A model generated the notes under the pieces. It searched no databases. It saw nothing but the letters and a program-made list of their open reading frames with translations, and was not told the origin of the DNA. This document shows, in pieces, positions 25,283-34,379 of a DNA stretch of 47,919 nucleotides; the stretch's first letter is position 1; every line of letters begins with the position of its first letter. Source of the DNA: Isosphaeraceae bacterium. GTDB taxonomy: Bacteria > Planctomycetota > Planctomycetia > Isosphaerales > Isosphaeraceae. The DNA is taken from positions 1-47,919 of the forward strand of contig JANXSY010000179.1 of NCBI GenBank assembly GCA_025356435.1, in the 5' to 3' direction. A program made the translations under genes and the position numbers.

Positions 25283-25435
25283 TTACTTTTTCCGCGATTC
25301 TTTATGGACGGTGTGCTTGCGCGTCCTCGGGCAATATTTCTTCAACTCGAGTCGCTCCGCGCCCCGGGTCTCTTTCTGGACCCGATAGTTGCGGTCGCCG
25401 CAGTCGGTGCATTCCAGCCAGACATACTCACGCAT
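25283..25435 (-). CDS. rpmG: 50S ribosomal protein L33, three-cysteine variant
   Basis: The 50-residue protein matches L33: MREYVWLECTDCGDRNY, ERLELKKYC, RKHTVHKE. The zinc-ribbon form has CxxC twice; here the first pair (Cys9, Cys12) and Cys35 remain, but the fourth position is Thr38 (YCPRT for the usual YCPWC or YCKWC). Zinc binding is therefore probably lost or altered. CAGGAG eight bases before the ATG at 25435 sets the start; the upstream extension of the frame is not L33-like. Confidence 0.96.
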   Translation of the reverse strand: MREYVWLECTDCGDRNYRVQKETRGAERLELKKYCPRTRKHTVHKESRKK

Positions 25436-25604
25436 CGCCGCCACTCCTGAATCAAACTCCGACTCGGGCCGGAATGGGCCCCTGAATCCGGTCGTGTCGG
25501 CCGCGAATTTGAGGTCGCGAAGCTCGGCCACGAACGGCTCGACGGCGGCTATCCGCGACGACAGGGGCCGGACCCCGAAGGACCGGCCCCATACGTCACT
25601 TCAA

Positions 25605-26816
<1,212 letters not shown>

Positions 26817-27006
26817 CGTTGCTCCCGTCGTCTCCTGAAACCGGGGGCGGCCGGAAGGCCGGATCAAACCCAGCTTCCTCAATTGCCCCGGACCACATGC
26901 CACTCGGTGGGCGATTTGGCGACAGTACGATCGGAGCCCTAAAGGCTTGACCGACGTCCGCCCCGTGTTTGACTTTCGCGAAATCGAACTGAACGGATCG
27001 ACCGAA

Positions 27007-27079
<73 letters not shown>

Positions 27080-27189
27080 GTTGTGTGTTTTTTTTCTGAA
27101 GGCCGACCCGATCAAAAGCCTCTCTTGAAACCCCTCAAACTAACAGAACGAGTGCTCGACTCGATCCGACGCTCGCCCCTCTGCCAGAG

Positions 27190-27260
27190 AGCGGGTGATG
27201 GGAATCGAACCCACGTAGCCTGCTTGGAAGGCAGGTACTCTACCATTGAGTTACACCCGC
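27190..27260 (-). tRNA. tRNA-Gly (UCC)
   Basis: Acceptor GCGGGTG/CACCCGC, anticodon stem CCTGC/GCAGG with loop CTTCCAA (anticodon UCC), and T-arm GTGGGTTCGATTCCCAT. At 71 nt it is short, as is normal for tRNA-Gly. No CCA is encoded. Confidence 0.96.
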
Positions 27261-27422
27261 CTGGACGCTTCGACTCGTAAAAGTACGAAGTAGGCCTAGA
27301 TCAAGATGGCTCGGGGGTAAGGCAGGGGTCGGGCCGAGATGTCGTGTCGTTCTTCGTTACGTCCGAGTCAAACTCCTGGATTCGGTCGTCACCCCGGTCA
27401 CGCTGTTCGCGATCCGAGCCGA

Positions 27423-27504
27423 TGGGTGGAGCAGGATTCGAACCTGCGAAGGCATAGCCACCAGATTTACAGTCTGGCCCCTTTAACCACTTGGGTATCC
27501 ACCC
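27423..27504 (-). tRNA. tRNA-Tyr (GUA)
   Basis: Acceptor GGGTGGA/TCCACCC, anticodon stem CCAGA/TCTGG with loop CTGTAAA (anticodon GUA), and a long variable arm as expected for bacterial tRNA-Tyr. T-arm GCAGGTTCGAATCCTGC. The discriminator is A and no CCA is encoded. Confidence 0.96.
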
Positions 27505-27598
27505 AGCTCCGCCCTGAAATTGTTTCCCTACGTTTGCTTCGTTCGCAACGCCCGACCCAACGCCTCGGTGCAGCCCAAAGGCTGTTTCACGAGTCGAG

Positions 27599-27671
27599 AG
27601 CTGGCGGTGAGAGTCGAACTCACAACCGTCGGTTTACAAAACCGGTGCTCTACCAGTTGAGCTACGCCAGC
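27599..27671 (-). tRNA. tRNA-Thr (UGU)
   Basis: Acceptor GCTGGCG/CGCCAGC, D-arm TAGCTCAACTGGTAGAGC, anticodon stem CCGGT/ACCGA with loop TTTGTAA (anticodon UGU), and T-arm GTGAGTTCGACTCTCAC. The outermost anticodon-stem pair is a C-A mismatch. No CCA is encoded. It is the first gene of the tRNA-tuf transcript. Confidence 0.93.
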
Positions 27672-27695
27672 TGACACAAGGCCCTGAAACCCCTA

Positions 27696-27723
27696 AATAT
27701 ACCGTTCAGCGTACCGAACGCAA
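27696..27723 (-). promoter_or_regulatory. Promoter of the tRNA-tuf operon
   Basis: On the minus strand TTGCGT (-35), 16 bases, TATATT (-10) gives a start about 18 bases ahead of the mature 5' end of tRNA-Thr(UGU), a fitting leader for a tRNA transcript. It lies in a locally AT-rich patch. Confidence 0.6.
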
Positions 27724-28332
27724 GGGCATTTCCCCCGCAACTTGACGAAATCTCCCGTCGAAACGGCGATCCGGCGTCGCGAGATTCGGCCATCGTTAGC
27801 AACCTCGATCGCGTCCTAAAACACTGGCTGAGCCGATGTCGGGGCGAGGTCGAGAGGCATAGCCGACTCGGCAAGGCACTATTGTACGCAAAAGGGTTTG
27901 CGAGAAACAAGGGGTTTCCGCCAAAAACTCGCGATCACTGATTTGGCTTCGGAAGTAACTCGCTCAGTTCGGCTCTAAACACCGATATGATCGTCTCTTC
28001 GGCGATGTTCCCGTCGTCCTCAAGGCTCATCAATTTCGTAACTGAATGCTGCGGCTCTATGCTTCGCATCACTCGAGTTAAACGCGGCGTCGAAGGATTC
28101 GCGGAGTCCCGGACGTGTTCGCTTTTGTGATCGGTCGGATCAACACCCTAATGACGAGGTCTTGGGTGATTGACCAAACGATCTCGTCTCAAACGTGCCT
28201 TTAACCGACTCCCAGATCCCTGTTTCTAGCCCAGAACCGTGATCAGGTCGTACTCGGGGCCGTACCGAGTGTGCCGGACACAGGGGGCGTCATACTTCAG
28301 ACGTTACAAAAGACCTTCGACTGGGGGCCAAT
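27724..28332. other. Long spacer between the tRNA operon and the sigma-factor gene
   Basis: About 600 bases with no recognisable gene except a small minus-strand frame (27935-28069). A short inverted repeat ACTCGG/CCGAGT lies near 28250-28270. Base composition is more AT-rich than the neighbours. No mobile element or RNA family is evident to me. Confidence 0.5.
27935..28069 (-). CDS. Small ORF of unknown function (or gene relic)
   Basis: A 44-codon frame, MRSIEPQHSVTKLM then SLEDDGNIAEETIISVFRAE, ending LSELLPKPNQ, has a natural-looking helical composition. It stays open upstream to a TAG about 66 codons from the stop, through VRDSANPSTPRLTRV. No Shine-Dalgarno sequence is clear at the ATG. 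It may be a small protein or the tail of a broken gene. I do not recognise it. Confidence 0.3.
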   Translation of the reverse strand: MRSIEPQHSVTKLMSLEDDGNIAEETIISVFRAELSELLPKPNQ

Positions 28333-28368
28333 GAAAAAGCCGCCGGCGCGATGGTCTCGCCGGCGGCT
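28333..28368 (-). terminator. Terminator of the sigma-factor gene
   Basis: AGCCGCCGGCG (28338-28348) and CGCCGGCGGCT (28358-28368) form a perfect 11-bp stem with a 9-base loop. On the minus strand it is followed by TTTTC. It lies about 30 bases past the stop at 28397. Confidence 0.9.
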
Positions 28369-28396
28369 ACTACTCGCTCATCGACGGACCTATTGC

Positions 28397-30070
28397 TCAG
28401 AGCATCGGTAGGTCGAGCTTTTCTTCGCTGGCGATCTTGCGGAGTTTGTCCTGGGCACGAGACTCAATTTGGCGGACGCGCTCTTTGGTGATGCCGAGTT
28501 CGCGGCCGAGTTGTTCGAGAGTCTGCTCGTTGGCACCGCTGATACCGAAGCGGCTGATAATGATCCTCCGCTCGCGCTCGTCGAGTCGGCCGAGCATGCC
28601 CTTGACGGCCTCTTGCATCCGTTTTTGGGCGCTCTCGTACTCGTGCTCGTCCATTCGATTGTCGGCGGCGGCTTCGAACATCTCTTCGTGGCCGGTGACA
28701 AATCGGTCTCGGCGGAAATTCTCTTCAGGGATCGTCCGGGCGAAGTTCTTCATGATCGCCCAGGAGGCGTAGGTGGAGAACTTGTTACCCCGGGCGTAGT
28801 CAAATTTCTCGACGGCACGAATGAGCGACATGTTGCCGTCGGAGACCAGTTCGAAGAAGTTGTTTGATGGGCCGACGTGGCGCTTGGCAATCGAGACGAC
28901 GAGCCGGAGGTTGGCGCGAATGATCTGGTTCTTGACGGCCAGCGCCTCCTCCTGCAGCGTCTCGATCTTGTCGAGGTCGGCGGTCTTGGCCTTGGCGGGG
29001 TCGATCACCTCGCGGCGGCCGTGGGCCAGATGCTTGAGGTAGTTCATCTGCCGGAACAGGTGGGCTTCCTGCTCTCGGCTGAGGAGGGGAACCTCATAGA
29101 GGCTCGCGAGATACGGAGGCAAGCCTTTGGGGGCTTTTGTCTTGCGCGGGGCCTTGCTATCAGCCGTCGTGGCGAACGGGCTGCGAATCTCGGCAGCCTG
29201 CTTCGAATCACTGAAGCTCTCATTCGGCATGAATTCGAGCTTGGTCGAGAGGATACGGCGGGCACGCATCTCGTTGAGGATGCGATAGATGCTCGACCGG
29301 GTCCGTCCGAACTGGGCAGCAAGGGCTTCGACCGACACGCCGCGACTGCCTGCGTAGAGGCGGTGAATCTTAGATTTATCGGTCTCGTCGAGCGGGTCCG
29401 TCGACGGCGGGAAGATCGCCCGGTCTGGGTGGTCTCGGTCGTAGGCCTTCAGGGTGGTACGGACTGTTTCCGTGGAGCGTTCCATTTTCCGTGCGATCCT
29501 CCGCGCGATTTCGATCAGGCCGTAGTGGCGACCGACCTGCGCCAGGCGACGGGCGCGACGGATGATATCCTCGCGCTCCTCGTCGGTGAGTTGTCGGAAC
29601 CGAGTCCCCCGTTCGACTTGCTCTTGATGCGTGTCGACGAACCGTTTCAGGCTCGATTCGAGGAAGCCGACCTTGGTCCGCCCGTCGATGACGAAACGGC
29701 GAGCGACCAGACCCTGCAAACGCCAGCGATTGACGGTTCGGGTCGAGACGTTATAGCGTCGGCCGACGGCGTCGACCGTCAGGACCGGCTCGTTGACCTG
29801 TTCGAGCTTCTGGCCAACCGTCGCCGAGAGGTCCTCGATGAACAGTCGGAGGTCGTTCTGGACGTCAACCCCGTCGAGCAGCAGGGCGGGGAAACCCTCA
29901 GGTCGAAATCCAGTGATCCGGAAACAGAGATATTCGTAGGGATAGCGTTTCTCGGACGCGATCTCGGCGAGCAAACCCTCGGCGCGATCGATCTGCTCGA
30001 CCCGACGGTCTTTGGGGGTGAAGCGAGACTGTTGCTCCTTCAGTTGCTTCAAGGCCGGGTGACGATACAT
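28397..30070 (-). CDS. Sigma-70 family sigma factor with N-terminal multi-HTH extension
   Basis: The 557-residue protein has its sigma part at the C-terminus. A region 1.2-like segment lies at 317-350 (LPPYLASLYEVPLLSREQEA) and region 2 at about 380-455 (ANLRLVVSIAKRHVG, SDGNMSLIRAVEKFDYARG, KFSTYASWAIMKNFARTIPE). Region 4 lies at about 493-550 (LDERERRIIISRFGI, GRELGITKERVRQIESRAQ). Region 3 appears absent: only 35 residues separate regions 2 and 4. The first 300 residues carry three helix-turn-helix-like units: 96-145 (VDAVGRRYNVSTRTVNRWR, MerR/excisionase-like), 183-210 (IARKMERSTETVRTTLKAY) and 243-270 (VEALAAQFGRTRSSIYRILN). The ATG at 30070 has AAGGA nine bases upstream. It probably recognises promoters using extra DNA contacts, or evolved from a fused regulator. 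Its regulon is unknown. Confidence 0.9.
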   Translation of the reverse strand: MYRHPALKQLKEQQSRFTPKDRRVEQIDRAEGLLAEIASEKRYPYEYLCFRITGFRPEGFPALLLDGVDVQNDLRLFIEDLSATVGQKLEQVNEPVLTVDAVGRRYNVSTRTVNRWRLQGLVARRFVIDGRTKVGFLESSLKRFVDTHQEQVERGTRFRQLTDEEREDIIRRARRLAQVGRHYGLIEIARRIARKMERSTETVRTTLKAYDRDHPDRAIFPPSTDPLDETDKSKIHRLYAGSRGVSVEALAAQFGRTRSSIYRILNEMRARRILSTKLEFMPNESFSDSKQAAEIRSPFATTADSKAPRKTKAPKGLPPYLASLYEVPLLSREQEAHLFRQMNYLKHLAHGRREVIDPAKAKTADLDKIETLQEEALAVKNQIIRANLRLVVSIAKRHVGPSNNFFELVSDGNMSLIRAVEKFDYARGNKFSTYASWAIMKNFARTIPEENFRRDRFVTGHEEMFEAAADNRMDEHEYESAQKRMQEAVKGMLGRLDERERRIIISRFGISGANEQTLEQLGRELGITKERVRQIESRAQDKLRKIASEEKLDLPML

Positions 30071-30663
30071 GCTCCCCTTTCCTTGCCCTTCTCCCCAAGC
30101 CAGATCGCGGGCCAATGGAACATTCCCGTCCCGGATCTCGGCGGCCTCAGGGAATTCGTTGCCATTCCCAAAAGCTTAGCCAGTGACTTCCTCTTAATGA
30201 GTTGACGTCTTCGTTCGACTCCGGGTTCGGTCGTCGCTCCTTCACTACGCAAAGTCAACGCCATTGGGTCGGAAAAAAACCGGGAACTTCTCTGGGATCG
30301 ATCCAGAAGACGAGACGATTTCCTCTAACTCACACCCTGGGAACCCCTCAGCTCAACCCTCGCTCGGGAGAAGGAAGACGCTCTATCTTCAGTCAGCAGT
30401 CTCAGTTAGGACCGCAGCTCTTTTACAAACTCCTTAGATTACCCAAAACCACGAAACTTCCCTCGTTTATCAGGCTACCGTCTACCTGTTGGATCAGCTG
30501 TCTATCCTTAGACGGCATGGGTCGAGACGGAATTCCCAAATACGCTTGCAAGCGGTCAAGAAAAGGGCGAATCGTCCCTTATAACCATGAAGCTGTTGTA
30601 AAAATGGTCCAGACGGATGGTCGAATTGGGAGTGATCGCGTGATGATGGCAGTCGTACGATCG
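30071..30663. other. Spacer between the sigma-factor and kinase genes
   Basis: About 590 comparatively AT-rich bases. I see no gene-like frame in either strand beyond chance. A near-palindrome centred on GGATCGATCC (about 30290-30312) and several T-rich stretches are present. The promoter of the sigma-factor gene must lie here; TTGACT at about 30254 (minus) lacks a good -10. Confidence 0.45.
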
Positions 30664-31995
30664 TCAGCAGAACGGCCGGATAGCACGTCGGAGATCGTCG
30701 GCGGTTGGATAGCGTTCGCTAGATTGGCGGGCGAGTCCCTTCTCCAGGACTGCGGCGAGCGTGTGGGGGACGTCGGGTCGTCGCTTGCGGATCGGGACGG
30801 GGGCTTCTTCGAGGAGGGTCCGGATCAGGTCGCCTCCTCCTTCGGACTCCTCGTCGTAGATGAACTGGCCTGAAATCAGGTAGTAAAGGGTCGCGGCGGT
30901 GGAATAGAGGTCGGCGGATGGCAGAACGGTTTTGAAGTCGAGCATCTGTTCGGGGGGCATGAACGGTATCGTTCCGCGCATCTCGCCTGAGAAGGTGAGG
31001 CCGGAGAGCCCGAGCCCGCGAAAGCTTTTTGCCAGACCGAAGTCGGAAATCTTGGCGACTGCCCCGGCCGCCGAGGAGCCGATCAGGATGTTCTCGGGCT
31101 TGATGTCGCGATGGACGAAGCCGTGCGAGTGGGCGTGGGCCAGTCCCTTCAAGACCTGACTCGCCATTCGGCAAGCCTGCTTGATCGGGTAGCGGCCCTT
31201 CTCGGCGTTGGCGATCGCTTCGAGGTTCGTGCCCTCGACGTACTCCATCGTGAACCAGAACTGGCCTCGGGTCATCCCCTGTTCGAGCCATTCGACGATG
31301 TTCGGGTGCTTGAGCTGGCTGATGACCGACATCTCTCGGAGGAACCGGTCGATCGCCGTCCGAGTCGCCGCGCTTTCGGGGACGATCAGCTTGAGGGCGA
31401 CCATGCGGCCGGTCGGGTTGTGCCGCGCCTGGTAGACGATCCCCATGCCGCCGCGACCCAACTCGCGAATGGCGGTGTAGTTGGGGACGGGCTGCGGGGT
31501 GGTGGCCGATTCGCCCCGGCAGAGGTCACAGAGCCAGTAGGGGGCCTCGCCCGGGTCGCCTTCGGAGCCCATTTCGGTCGAGACGGAGCCGGGAGGTGCT
31601 GAGATCCCGCAGCCGGCGCAGTAGATGACCTGACGGCTGGGACCGAGGGCGACGGTCGTCGTCTTCGCCACCGTCAACGGCCCGGACAGTTCCTCGGGGG
31701 CCTCGAAGCGGACGAGGAAGACGCTCTGACCGGCCGAGATCCGGTCTCCCGCCTGGAGGCGAACACGGTCGACTTTTTGGTCGTTGACGAAGGTGCCATT
31801 GGTGCTGCCTAGGTCACGGAGTTCGCAGCGAGGCGGGTGGACCTCGATGAGAAAGTGGTCTCGAGACAGCGCCGAGTCTTCGGGCATGGCGCAATGGACG
31901 TACGGCGATCGCCCCACGATGAACGTATCGTGGCGGTCGAAGACGAACATCTCGCCCTTGCGTGGGCCGTGCACCACATCCAAAATGACTTGCAT
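30664..31995 (-). CDS. FHA domain - zinc ribbon - Ser/Thr protein kinase fusion
   Basis: The 443-residue cytoplasmic protein joins three modules. The FHA domain (about 5-98) has FIVGRSPYVHC, ALSRDHF and LGSTNGTFVN, the phosphothreonine-binding loops. A four-Cys ribbon follows (YCAGCG at 126/129, CDLCRG at 156/159). The Hanks-type kinase (about 173-443) shows P-loop GRGGMGIVYQA, Lys202, catalytic HRDIKPEN (295-302), DFGLAKS (318-324) and MPPEQ in place of APE. No transmembrane helix is present, unlike many bacterial STPKs. The FHA domain may bind the kinase's own phosphothreonines or a partner's. The ribbon may bind zinc or sense redox state; that is inference. Substrates are unknown. Confidence 0.93.
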   Translation of the reverse strand: MQVILDVVHGPRKGEMFVFDRHDTFIVGRSPYVHCAMPEDSALSRDHFLIEVHPPRCELRDLGSTNGTFVNDQKVDRVRLQAGDRISAGQSVFLVRFEAPEELSGPLTVAKTTTVALGPSRQVIYCAGCGISAPPGSVSTEMGSEGDPGEAPYWLCDLCRGESATTPQPVPNYTAIRELGRGGMGIVYQARHNPTGRMVALKLIVPESAATRTAIDRFLREMSVISQLKHPNIVEWLEQGMTRGQFWFTMEYVEGTNLEAIANAEKGRYPIKQACRMASQVLKGLAHAHSHGFVHRDIKPENILIGSSAAGAVAKISDFGLAKSFRGLGLSGLTFSGEMRGTIPFMPPEQMLDFKTVLPSADLYSTAATLYYLISGQFIYDEESEGGGDLIRTLLEEAPVPIRKRRPDVPHTLAAVLEKGLARQSSERYPTADDLRRAIRPFC

Positions 31996-32148
31996 CGTCC
32001 CGCCCGGTCGGACCTTGCGTCAGCGAACGTCACTCTTCTACCCTACGAGGGAACGGGCTCGACCGGCCAGTCTTCTCCGTCGAAAAACGGCACGATCGGC
32101 CGGACTGACTCTCCCGGGACACATTCCATTCGGCGGAGTCCCCTGTTT

Positions 32149-33033
32149 ATGACCACGACGACCCCGGGGCGTGTCGCCCTCGAATCGACGTTGATCTCGC
32201 ACGGGCTACCCTGGCCCGACAACCTGGAGACCGCGCTCGCGTCCGAAGCCGCCGTCCGCGACGGGGGGGCCAAGCCGATGACGATCGGAGTGATCGGCGG
32301 CACGATCCGGCTCGGGTTGAGCAGCGTCGAGATCGAACATCTATCGCACGCTGCCGCCGGCACGGTCCTCAAGGCGAGCCGACGCGATCTGGCGCTGGCG
32401 GTTTCCCGCGGGCTCGACGCGGCGACGACCGTTTCGGCAACCCTCTGGCTGGCGCGCATTCATGGGGTCATGGTTATGGCGACCGGCGGGCTAGGAGGGG
32501 TGCATCGAGGTGCCGCGACGACCTTCGACATCTCGACCGACCTGGACGAACTCGCCCGAGCCGACAGGGCGGTCGTCGTCTGCTCGGGCGTGAAGTCAAT
32601 CCTCGACATTCCGGCCACCCTGGAGCGGCTCGAAACGAGCGGGGTGACGGTCGTGGGTTACGGCACCGACGACTTCCCGGCCTTCACGACCGTGTCGAGC
32701 GGCCTCCGGATTGAGGCGCTGGTCGAGACCCCCGAGGAGGCTGCCGATCTGATTCGGACGCATCGTCGCCTGCGCCTCCCGGGCGCGATCCTCCTCGTGC
32801 AACCTCCCCCGGCCGATCTCGCCATTCCCCGCGAAGAGGCCGAGGCCGCGATCATCGACGCGCTCCGGCACTCCGAGATCGGGGGGATCACCGGTAAGGC
32901 GCTCACGCCCTTCTTGCTCGACGCCGTCAATCGCGCGACCGGGGGCCGAAGCCTGATCGTCAACAAGGCGTTGATCGTCCAGAACGCTCGGCTCGCGGGA
33001 CGGGTGGCAACCGCGTTGGCGAGCGGGCACTGA
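32149..33033 (+). CDS. psuG: Pseudouridine-5'-phosphate glycosidase
   Basis: The 294-residue enzyme reversibly splits pseudouridine 5'-phosphate into uracil and ribose 5-phosphate. Family motifs are ALESTLISHGLPWPDNLE at the start, PMTIGVIGGTIRLGLS, the catalytic-Lys region LKASRRDLA, ATGGLGGVHRGA, VVCSGVKSILDIPATLE, VVGYGTDDFPAFT and GGRSLIVNKALIVQNA. The usual partner kinase gene psuK, which makes the substrate, is not adjacent. GGAG lies ten bases before the ATG. The upstream kinase gene diverges. Degradation of pseudouridine from RNA turnover is the likely role. Confidence 0.94.
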   Translation: MTTTTPGRVALESTLISHGLPWPDNLETALASEAAVRDGGAKPMTIGVIGGTIRLGLSSVEIEHLSHAAAGTVLKASRRDLALAVSRGLDAATTVSATLWLARIHGVMVMATGGLGGVHRGAATTFDISTDLDELARADRAVVVCSGVKSILDIPATLERLETSGVTVVGYGTDDFPAFTTVSSGLRIEALVETPEEAADLIRTHRRLRLPGAILLVQPPPADLAIPREEAEAAIIDALRHSEIGGITGKALTPFLLDAVNRATGGRSLIVNKALIVQNARLAGRVATALASGH

Positions 33034-33127
33034 CCTTGACGCTCCTCAGCGGAAACGGCAACTTGATCCCGATCAACGCGCTGCCCCTCGTAAAATCCCA
33101 CTCATCGACCCCAGGCCATCCTAAACG

Positions 33128-34375
33128 ATGTCTCAACCCCCGCTCGACCTCGTCTGTATCGAGCCGCGATTCCCCGGTCGGCTCGGGGGGGTGGCCGACT
33201 GGCTGGTGCGGAGGCGAGGGTATCGGGTTCGGTTCTTCTGCAATCAGGCTGACCCCGCTGTCCAGTGGCCTGAGGCGACCGGACGGGGGATCGAGGTTGT
33301 CGCGTTCAACGTCGGGGGCGTGGCACGCGAGACCAGCGTCGAGTGGCCCAAGGTGCTCGAACGCAGCCTCTGCTATGCCTACGGGTGCTGGGAAGTGCTC
33401 GAAGGCCGACGGCCGCGACCCGTCGACCTGATTTTAGGCCGGTCGAATGGCCTGGGGTCGAGCCTCTACGCGCCCGTCATCTTTCCGCGCACGCCCATTG
33501 TGCAGTTCTTTGACACCTATTTCGACCCCGACCGACGCGAGCCGGGCGACGAGGCCGAACGGCGTCCCGACACGTATCGCCACTGGCGACTCGCCGCCAA
33601 CGCCGTCGAGCTGGTCGAGCTCGAGAACGGCGTGACGCCCTGGACAGCGACCGACTATCAGCGGAGCCTCTTCCCGACCCCGTATCGCGACGATTTCCAT
33701 GTCCTCCATGACGGTGTCGAAACTCGCGGCCTCCCGGCGCGCCATCGAGACCCGCTGACGATCGGGGGTCGGACGATCCCCGCCGATGCGAAAGTCGTCA
33801 CGTTCGTCGCGCGGTCGCTCGACCGGCTCCGGGGCTTCGACCGGTTCGTCGGAATCGTCGACCGCCTGGTGCGCGCCGAGCCGAACGTCGTCGCGGTCGC
33901 GGTCGGCTCAAGGGTGGCGGACCACCCGTTCGACTTCGCCCATTATGGTCGCGACTATCCGCTGATCCTGCTCGGGGAGAACCCTCCGACGAGCCTCGAA
34001 CGGCTCTGGATGCCGGGCGTCTTGCCTCCCGACGACGTGCGACGACTCCTCGCCCGGAGCGACCTCCACGTCTACGCCAGCCGACCACATCCGGCGTCGC
34101 GGTCGCTCGTTGAGGCGATGGCGGCGGGGTGCGTCGTCCTGGCGTTCGAGACCGAGGCAGCCCTCGAAGTGATCGAGCCGGGGGTGAGCGGCCTACTGGT
34201 GCCGACCGATCTCGACGAGGCGTCGAGGATCGCCCTCGGCGTCCTCCAAGACCCGGCTGCACATCGACCGCTCGGCGAGGCCGCAGCTGAGCGGGTCCGC
34301 GAGAGGTATTCGCGTGACGTGACATTGCCCAGGCTGGCCGACCTATTCGACCGGCTCGCGTCGGGGGGACGCTGA
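33128..34375 (+). CDS. Family 4 glycosyltransferase (first of a tandem pair)
   Basis: The 415-residue protein has a GT-B fold. The N-terminal acceptor domain starts DLVCIEPRFPGRLGGVADWL. The C-terminal Rossmann-like half carries AKVVTFVARSLDRLRGFDRF (typical GT4 strand), LPPDDVRRLLARSDLHVYAS and the nucleotide-sugar site SRSLVEAMAAGCVVLAFET...EVIEPGVSGLLV, an E-x7-E-like motif with the first acidic residue in VEAMA. It is predicted to transfer a sugar in envelope polysaccharide or glycan synthesis; donor and acceptor are unknown. The paralogous gene follows after four bases, so the two are co-translated. Confidence 0.85.
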   Translation: MSQPPLDLVCIEPRFPGRLGGVADWLVRRRGYRVRFFCNQADPAVQWPEATGRGIEVVAFNVGGVARETSVEWPKVLERSLCYAYGCWEVLEGRRPRPVDLILGRSNGLGSSLYAPVIFPRTPIVQFFDTYFDPDRREPGDEAERRPDTYRHWRLAANAVELVELENGVTPWTATDYQRSLFPTPYRDDFHVLHDGVETRGLPARHRDPLTIGGRTIPADAKVVTFVARSLDRLRGFDRFVGIVDRLVRAEPNVVAVAVGSRVADHPFDFAHYGRDYPLILLGENPPTSLERLWMPGVLPPDDVRRLLARSDLHVYASRPHPASRSLVEAMAAGCVVLAFETEAALEVIEPGVSGLLVPTDLDEASRIALGVLQDPAAHRPLGEAAAERVRERYSRDVTLPRLADLFDRLASGGR

Positions 34376-34379
34376 ATCG

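Noticed and set aside
28877..30205. 442-codon plus frame opposite the sigma-factor gene
   Set aside because: The minus strand encodes unmistakable sigma regions 2 and 4, and the plus frame is its complement.
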